Shown here: positions 49,277-54,482 of the stretch, piece after piece
Layout: each line of letters begins with the position of its first letter
Numbering within the stretch: the first letter of the stretch is position 1
DNA from: Anaerolineae bacterium
GTDB taxonomy: Bacteria; Chloroflexota; Anaerolineae; Aggregatilineales; Phototrophicaceae
DNA length: 54,482 nucleotides
Direction: 5' to 3'
Assembly (NCBI GenBank): GCA_023382675.1
Contig: JAHDWN010000016.1
Coordinates: 1-54,482, forward strand
Notes under the pieces: generated by a model
Told to the model about the DNA's origin: nothing
The model's input: only the letters and a program-made list of their open reading frames with translations
The model's database searches: none
Program-made: the position numbers and the translations under genes

Positions 49277-50404
49277 TTACTCCTTCTTGCCAAGATTGGG
49301 GCGTTTGCTCGGTAGACGGATGCCGGGGCGAGAGACCGGCGGTCGCCGTGTCTCGGCGGTTGCGAAGTCGGCGCGTTCGACATCGAATTCGACCCGGTAG
49401 CCGCTGGTCGTGTCAAAATGGTGGCGCACACCAACGCAGAAGTACAGGCCGCTGTAGCGCTCGCCGAGACCCTCCAGGGCGATGACCTGGCCGATGCGGA
49501 GTTCGGGCTTATCAACGGCGACGCCCGTGCCCGTGAGGAAGCGCCGCGCCTGCGCCTCGAAGCGCGCCTGGGCGAGCCGGTGGGCAGCCTCCGCACTGGC
49601 AGGCGCAGTATGGACGATGCTGGCTGTCTGCTCGCCGAATGCCTGTGCCAGGATGTCGCCGCCGGTCTGCCCACTGTTCGGCCTGAAGGCTGCCGGGAGC
49701 GCCGCCGCTTGCTGGTCGATGCTGTCCTTATGCGCCACATCCCAGCCGGTGACGTGCAGTTCGGATGCTTGCGTCGTCAGGTCGGCGAAGACGCTGAAGC
49801 GCAGCAGACTCGCGCCGTAGGTCAGTGTCAGCGCGGGCGACGTGCCCCAGTCGGCGCGCGAACGCACCAGCAGGTGGTCATCCTCAAGCCAGATGTCCGC
49901 GCCGCTGCGGTGGGCACGGTCGCGGATGAATGCGAGATCGGTCTGGTTGGCCTGCATGATCGTGTCGTGGACGATCTCGGTGGCGGTCGATTCGAACAGC
50001 ACTTGCAGCCCGGCGGCGCTGGCGATGGCAGTGATGGCGTCGCGGTCGCGCGCGGCGGCGAAGACGCGCGTCCGCCAATGCATGTCGAGGGCACGCAGCC
50101 GATCTCCGGCTTCGAGGATAGTCGTAGGCGGCCTGTCTTCGCGAAAGTCCGCGCCCATGGCGTTGATGCTGCCGCTGAAGATCCGCGCTGACATAGTGCC
50201 GGCGTCAATGCGCAGCGCGTCGCCAAATGCGCCAACATCGCCTGCTGCCGGGTTTGTTCCGCTGCTGAATACCATGCGGCAGTGGGCGGGCTGATTGAGC
50301 GCGTGCGTGACGACCATCTCGGTCAGGCGCGCGTCCACCGCGGGGACATGCTGCCCGTTCAGAGAAATCTGCGGGCGCTGACTATAGAGTGCAGGTGGCG
50401 ACAT
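49277..50404 (-). CDS. phage late control gene D-like protein (spike hub)
   Basis: 375 residues. gpD/gp27-like hub: ALNQPAHCRMVFSSG near the N-terminus, LDMHWRTRVF, TDLAFIRDRAHRSGADIWLEDDHLLVRS (a gpD landmark), and a C-terminal part from about 300 (VDKPELRIGQVIALEGLGERYSGLYFC). Together with gpV it makes a split VgrG. GGAGG(G) lies 6-7 bases before ATG 50404. No sheath, tube, baseplate wedge or chaperone genes are present in the window, so the cluster is partial. Confidence 0.88.
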   Translation of the reverse strand: MSPPALYSQRPQISLNGQHVPAVDARLTEMVVTHALNQPAHCRMVFSSGTNPAAGDVGAFGDALRIDAGTMSARIFSGSINAMGADFREDRPPTTILEAGDRLRALDMHWRTRVFAAARDRDAITAIASAAGLQVLFESTATEIVHDTIMQANQTDLAFIRDRAHRSGADIWLEDDHLLVRSRADWGTSPALTLTYGASLLRFSVFADLTTQASELHVTGWDVAHKDSIDQQAAALPAAFRPNSGQTGGDILAQAFGEQTASIVHTAPASAEAAHRLAQARFEAQARRFLTGTGVAVDKPELRIGQVIALEGLGERYSGLYFCVGVRHHFDTTSGYRVEFDVERADFATAETRRPPVSRPGIRLPSKRPNLGKKE

Positions 50405-50506
50405 GAAGCTCCCTCCTTGTGTGCGGGTCGTGCTCAGTCTATGTTGGCACGAGTGGGGTGCATCTACAAGCAGGGGCGTTTTCTGAGTGAATGACGGGCG
50501 TTGACT

Positions 50507-50863
50507 TCAGGCGATTAACTGGAGCAGACTGAGTAATTGATCGACGGTGACAGGTTTGAGCAAAGCCGCATCCGCCAGCGTTTCGGAATTCTGCACCATG
50601 ACGGCATCCGCGCTGACAACGGCGATCTTCATGCTGGCAAGCGCAGGGTCGGCGCGCAGTTCCTGCAAGATGTCGAGGCCGCTGACGTGCGGGAGATGCA
50701 TGTCGAGCAGCAGCAAACGCGGGGCAAGCGCACGGATTTTGGCTGACGCGCCATCGCCGTCGGCAATCAATTCGACGGAATAATTGTTCAAACGGAAGAC
50801 GTCCGCGAAGGACTCACCCAGGATGGCGTCATCTTCCACGACAATGATCGTCGGCAGGTCCAT
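50507..50863 (-). CDS. receiver-only response regulator
   Basis: 118 residues, single REC domain: acidic pocket VVEDDAI, phospho-acceptor Asp in LLLLDMHLPHVSG, VVSADAV switch (Ser in place of Thr), and Lys in ALLKPVT. No output domain. Encoded 9 bases downstream of the CHASE4 kinase gene, its obvious partner. Confidence 0.92.
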   Translation of the reverse strand: MDLPTIIVVEDDAILGESFADVFRLNNYSVELIADGDGASAKIRALAPRLLLLDMHLPHVSGLDILQELRADPALASMKIAVVSADAVMVQNSETLADAALLKPVTVDQLLSLLQLIA

Positions 50864-50872
50864 CGGGCTCCT

Positions 50873-52780
50873 TTAAGATGCCCGCTTCAGAGGCAGCCGG
50901 ACGACAAATGTGCTGCCCTGCTGCGGCGCACTTGTGACCTGAATTTCTCCACCCATCAGCGTGAGCAACTGCTGGACAATCGACAGGCCCAGTCCCACAC
51001 CGCGATTGACCTCGCGTGTGGTTGTCCCATCCACCTGAAAGAAAGTGTCGTAGATGCGGTCGAGCACTTCTGGCGCGATGCCAACACCCTGATCGCGGAC
51101 TTCGATTGTCCACCAGTCATCATCAGATTTGGCGATGCTGACGGTGATGTCGCCATTGTCGCTGAATTTAATCGCATTGTCCACAAGGTTTGTCACGATT
51201 TGTTTCAGACGGAGGCGGTCGGCAGAGACATTTTTCGGTGCTTGATAGATTACCAGCCGGAGTCCACGGCCACGCCGATCCGCAAGCGGTTTCATCATAT
51301 TGACGACTTCGCTCAACATCGTGACGGGGTTGAATTCGTTTAAGTTGATCTCTAGCTCGTAGTGGCTCATTTGTGCCTCGCCGAGCAGATTATCTAGAAA
51401 GCCGAGCAGTTGACGAGCGCTGATCAGAACGTCATCAAGTTTGGTCTGCTGCTTTTCGTTCAGCGGGCCGAACGCCTGCGATCGGAGAAGATCGGTGTGC
51501 ATCATAATGATATTGAGCGGCGTGCGCGCTTCGTGGCTGACATTTGCCAGGATTTGTGTCTTGAGCCGCAGCGCGTCCCTCGCTTGATCGCGCGCAACTG
51601 CGAGTTCTTGCTGCGCCTGTTTCCGTTCTTCGATTTCCTGCTCCAGGTGTGCGTTGGTAGCCGTCAATTCGGCGGTACGCTCCTGCACACGCCGGTCGAG
51701 ATCGTCGTGCGCGTTTTGCAGGCGTGTGCGGGAAGCGGCCAGGGCATCGACCATCTCGTTGAAGCCGAGCGACAGGATGGCCAACTCATCGCTGCCATGT
51801 ACTGGCACGCGCGTCGCCAAATCGTCGGTCTCGCGAATCGTGTCGACGGCACGGCTCAAACCGTTCAACGGCCTCAGGATCGTCCTTTCAAGAATGAACA
51901 GCGTGACGCCGGTGAAGACTAGTCCGAGGATGATCAGCGAAATCAAAAAGTAGCCGAGGGTCGTTTGCCCCTGAAGATAAACGTTTCGGGGCTGCACCAT
52001 CTCCAGCAGAATGGCAGGCTGGTCATGGACATCGTTCAGCAGGGTGTAGCCGCTCACGATTTCCTGGCTTGCTGCCTGGGTGGTTGTGGGCGCGCCCGCC
52101 AGCAGGCGCTCGTACGCCGCCAGATCTTCACCCGCGAGTGGAGTCGCGCCTGCGCCGAGCTGGTGGAGTATGATCGTCAGATGTGTGGTGTCCTGCAACT
52201 GCTGTAGTACGTCTCGATCCAGCATACGGCCAAAAATCATCGTGCCATAGATAGGCAGGGCGGCGTCGCTGTTAGTGATCGGGATCGCAGCGATGAGCAT
52301 GATTCCAGATGGCAAAGAAATAAGCCCGGCAGTGCCATCGACATCCTCAAGATGAAGGAGCGGGCTATCGGGCTGAATATACTCTGCCAATCCGGCAGGC
52401 ATTTCCATTTCTTGCAGGGTGGCCGCGTCGAGAAAGCGGTTGTTGACGATTTCGCCCTGGCCGTCGAAGAATACCGACCAGTCGACGTTGGCGGACGAAT
52501 AGAAACTGTCTACCAGGTTGACGTCCGGAAAGTCCGAAAAACGACCGGTCACAAAATTGGCTGTGTCATCCCAGTGCGCCCAATCAATCGTGAATACCTG
52601 GAGTGCGTCGAGCGATGTTTGTAAGCCACTGGCCGCGCGATTCACGTTTTCAGCAACATTCTGCGCTTCCAGGTCTTGATAGCCTGCACCGAGAATTAGT
52701 TCTGCGATGCCATAGAGGAGCGATGTGAGCAAGACCAGAGTCAGCCCAACGGTGAGCAATGTTTTGGCGCGAAGAGTCAT
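50873..52780 (-). CDS. membrane sensor histidine kinase with CHASE4 domain
   Basis: 635 residues. TM1 about 8-30; extracytoplasmic CHASE4-type sensor (about 35-275) with the hallmark TIDWAHWDDTANFV; TM2 about 285-305; HAMP (about 305-360); coiled coil (about 365-400); HisKA with NVSHEARTPLNIIM; HATPase with DNAIKFSDNG, EVRDQGVGIAP and VGLGLSIV. Complete catalytic kinase. It shares with the 2151-3680 kinase the GPLNEKQ motif after the H-box, so the two are paralogues of one subfamily. Ligand unknown; downstream regulator at 50507. Confidence 0.95.
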   Translation of the reverse strand: MTLRAKTLLTVGLTLVLLTSLLYGIAELILGAGYQDLEAQNVAENVNRAASGLQTSLDALQVFTIDWAHWDDTANFVTGRFSDFPDVNLVDSFYSSANVDWSVFFDGQGEIVNNRFLDAATLQEMEMPAGLAEYIQPDSPLLHLEDVDGTAGLISLPSGIMLIAAIPITNSDAALPIYGTMIFGRMLDRDVLQQLQDTTHLTIILHQLGAGATPLAGEDLAAYERLLAGAPTTTQAASQEIVSGYTLLNDVHDQPAILLEMVQPRNVYLQGQTTLGYFLISLIILGLVFTGVTLFILERTILRPLNGLSRAVDTIRETDDLATRVPVHGSDELAILSLGFNEMVDALAASRTRLQNAHDDLDRRVQERTAELTATNAHLEQEIEERKQAQQELAVARDQARDALRLKTQILANVSHEARTPLNIIMMHTDLLRSQAFGPLNEKQQTKLDDVLISARQLLGFLDNLLGEAQMSHYELEINLNEFNPVTMLSEVVNMMKPLADRRGRGLRLVIYQAPKNVSADRLRLKQIVTNLVDNAIKFSDNGDITVSIAKSDDDWWTIEVRDQGVGIAPEVLDRIYDTFFQVDGTTTREVNRGVGLGLSIVQQLLTLMGGEIQVTSAPQQGSTFVVRLPLKRAS

Positions 52781-53011
52781 GAAGTCAGCGATTGCCTCGA
52801 TAACATATTACGAATACTAACAAGCATTATGGCACAGGTTGCGGCGTTCCAAGTCTTGAACTCTTCTGAAATACGTGCAGCTTATCAGCCGGGATTTGAA
52901 CTTTACGCTGCACGATAAGTATCATTGACGGATGGGTTTGCCTCGGTGGCATGGCGCGTTGTCACGAGGTGATGACCCTTCACCCCGCGAGCGATTGCAT
53001 AAGGAGCGAGT

Positions 53012-53401
53012 ATGAAGCGCGTGACCGGCATTGGCGGCATTTTCTTTAAGGTCAACGATCCGCAGGCGATGGCAGACTGGTATAGCAAGCACCTTGGGCT
53101 GGATCTGGAAGATCAATCGCCCACGACGACCTTTCGCTGGCGCGAGAAGGACGATCCACAGGTGGGCGGCGCCACCGTCTGGGCGTTGTTTCCACAGGAG
53201 ACGGAGTATTTTGGCAGCCCTGGCAACACGTTCATGATCAATTATCGCGTTGACGATCTGGACGCGCTCGTGGCGACACTGCGCCAGGAAGGCGTCACCA
53301 TCCACGGCGAGATTCAGGCGACCGAGCACGGACGCTTCATCTGGATCACCGATCCGGAGGGCAACCGCATCGAACTCTGGCAAGCGCCGGATGACTACTG
53401 A
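53012..53401 (+). CDS. VOC (glyoxalase/bleomycin-resistance) family protein
   Basis: 129 residues, one VOC domain: VTGIGGIFFKVNDPQAMADWYSKHLGLDLED, then FMINYRVDDLDALVATLRQEGV and a C-terminal WITDPEGNRIELWQ, the usual metal-binding Glu being in IELW. Such proteins bind or modify small molecules; function cannot be set. AAGGAG lies 6-7 bases before the ATG. Alone on the plus strand. Confidence 0.9.
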   Translation: MKRVTGIGGIFFKVNDPQAMADWYSKHLGLDLEDQSPTTTFRWREKDDPQVGGATVWALFPQETEYFGSPGNTFMINYRVDDLDALVATLRQEGVTIHGEIQATEHGRFIWITDPEGNRIELWQAPDDY

Positions 53402-53630
53402 GTCGGGAGTGGCGGCCGCGTCAATCGGGTAAAAAATCCTATCTGCGACCGCGAATATATTACAACTTTCATAATTTACAAAACTCACATCTTATGCCAA
53501 TATTATGGCGATAGTCGTTCGTACGGTTCGGTTTGCAGTGCAGGCAGCGCCACCACGACGCCGCGTTGATAGACCACGTTCGACCTATCGCCCATTCGCA
53601 CTACATGTTGTTTGCTTCAGGGAGGCTTCT

Positions 53631-53990
53631 GTGACCAAGAGGTTGTACGTGGGCAACCTGCCGTATTCTATCAGTGAGGACGAGCTTCGCGATCTTTTCA
53701 ACCAGGTAGGTGAGATCGAGAAGATCACCATCATCACCGACCGTGAAACCGGGCGCTCGAAGGGCTTCGGCTTCGTCGAAATGGCGACCGAAGAACTGGC
53801 GCAAGCGGCGATCAATCGTTTCAACGGCTACAGCATCAACAATCGTAATCTGACGGTCAACGAGGCCAAGCCTCGTGAAGAGCGTGGCGGCGGCGGCTTT
53901 GGTGGCGGGCGCGGCGGCTATCGAGGTGACCGGGACAACTACCGTGATCGTGAGGGCGGCGGATCGCGCGAACGCCGCGATCGTTATTAG
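53631..53990 (+). CDS. glycine-rich RRM RNA-binding protein
   Basis: 119 residues. One RRM (about 1-80) with RNP2 LYVGNL and RNP1 KGFGFVEM, followed by a Gly/Arg/Asp-rich tail (GGGGFGGGRGGYRGDRD, RGG-like). Like cyanobacterial Rbp and plant cold-response GRPs, probably an RNA chaperone induced by cold. GTG start (53631) after GGGAGG. A leader of about 200 bases (53402-53630) includes AT-rich sequence around 53445-53490 with a likely promoter; a strong terminator follows. Confidence 0.92.
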   Translation: MTKRLYVGNLPYSISEDELRDLFNQVGEIEKITIITDRETGRSKGFGFVEMATEELAQAAINRFNGYSINNRNLTVNEAKPREERGGGGFGGGRGGYRGDRDNYRDREGGGSRERRDRY

Positions 53991-54025
53991 AGCGTCTGAT
54001 CGAACTTACTGATTTTGCAGCCTGG

Positions 54026-54060
54026 CCTGCCGGGGGATTTCCTCCGGCAGGTTTTTTGTT
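54026..54060 (+). terminator. strong intrinsic terminator of the RRM gene
   Basis: cctgccggggg (54026-54036) pairs with cctccggcagg (54041-54051; one G-T), loop attt, followed by ttttttgttt. Confidence 0.9.
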
Positions 54061-54219
54061 TGGGGGGTGAGGTGAATGCGGGCGAACGCCAGACCGTCGT
54101 TAGGAACGCACGCGAAGCGTTACGGTCTGGCCGGCGAGTTGGCAAGCCGTCTCGAAGGCGGCTGCGTGCGGAAAACGCCGCGCGCATGAGATGAACGCCC
54201 AAGCGCCAATACCCAAAAG

Positions 54220-54482
54220 TTAACGGCCATTCGCCACCACCGCGTCCACCTGCTGCGCGCCGAGCAGCCGCGCCACCGACACGCGGTGATGCCCGTCGAT
54301 GACGTAGTAGATTCCGCCGTGATCGATCAGGCGGATGGCGGGCAGCGGCGCCCCGGCCAATATGCGCATGGCGACCTTGACCCAGCGGTCGCCCATCTCG
54401 CGGTGCAGTGGGTAGAAGCGCGCGTCGAAGTCGTGTACCCGGTCGAGCGTGCCCTGGATGCGCGCGATGTCCACGATCTGAA
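54220..54482 (-). CDS. ParB-like N-terminal domain protein, partial (5' end outside)
   Basis: The frame is open to the window edge, so only the C-terminal about 87 residues are seen. LPAIRLIDHGGIYYVIDGHHRVSVARLLGAQQVDAVV is the ParB/sulfiredoxin-like fold with the DGHHR motif that binds nucleotide or metal in this superfamily. Chloroflexota often encode such stand-alone proteins after a helical N-terminus. Stop at 54220. Probably regulatory or DNA-associated; not a chromosome-partition ParB on this evidence. Confidence 0.75.
   Translation of the reverse strand, partial: QIVDIARIQGTLDRVHDFDARFYPLHREMGDRWVKVAMRILAGAPLPAIRLIDHGGIYYVIDGHHRVSVARLLGAQQVDAVVANGR

Noticed and set aside
48579..50404. 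Complete phage or contractile injection system
   Set aside because: Only gpV-like and gpD-like genes are recognised; no sheath, tube, portal, terminase or capsid gene in the window.

Overview
The window looks like chromosomal DNA of a GC-rich environmental bacterium, most likely Chloroflexota (Anaerolineae-like). This is inferred from gene content, not from a marker gene: split ThrE-type exporters, a glycogen-debranching enzyme with both GDE domains, DUF5996, Tad-like pseudopilins with long extracellular stalks, a glycine-rich RRM protein, several receiver-only response regulators and TIR-WD40 architecture. I see no rRNA, tRNA, CRISPR array, transposase or integrase. Nearly all genes start with a clear Shine-Dalgarno site; several starts are GTG.

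Layout. 1-4617 (minus): start of a methyltransferase, then a signalling operon of a PhnD-like periplasmic binding protein, a membrane histidine kinase, three receiver-only regulators and a soluble histidine kinase. 5100-9599 (minus): three pseudopilin genes (TadE; TadE fused to about 23 thrombospondin type 3 repeats and a Calx-beta-like end; TadG-like). 9867-12308 (minus): Lon-family protease. 12557-20230: GMC oxidoreductase, a small low-GC gene between two related hairpins, a membrane pentapeptide-repeat/STAS fusion, a formate/nitrite channel, a two-gene low-GC island bounded by a duplicated promoter, and glycogen debranching enzyme. 20373-26271 (plus): very large secreted nuclease, DUF5996, barstar. 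26272-28793: palindromic repeats, a LysR regulator with a dyad operator, and two paralogous STAS-like genes with matching upstream motifs. 29074-33046 (plus): sulfur operon (two rhodaneses, persulfide-dioxygenase-like MBL-rhodanese fusion, TauE/SafE exporter, DUF302, FmdB zinc ribbon) behind repeated ATAAG/CTTAT boxes. 33139-35600: degenerate short repeat, second copy of a dispersed stem-loop element, methyltransferase, split ThrE exporter. 35616-38753: secreted beta-propeller protein made by internal duplication, and a molybdate-type ABC permease. 38783-43088 (minus): lectin-like propeller, M43 metalloprotease with FG-GAP-type repeats, QueF. 43358-50404: TIR-WD40 membrane protein, an unknown gene, a lipoprotein hydrolase, and a split phage-type spike/hub pair (gpV, gpD). 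50507-54482: response regulator and CHASE4 histidine kinase, VOC protein, RRM protein, partial ParB-like gene.

The common theme is surface and environmental sensing. There are three histidine kinases with four receiver-only proteins and no DNA-binding output domain, three STAS-type proteins, and several large extracellular repeat proteins. The most unusual items are the binding-protein-plus-kinases cascade, the pilin-stalk fusion, the TIR-TM-double-propeller protein, the protease/lectin pair without signal peptides close to an orphan injection-spike pair, the promoter-flanked low-GC island, and a dispersed intergenic stem-loop family whose stems differ in base-paired positions.
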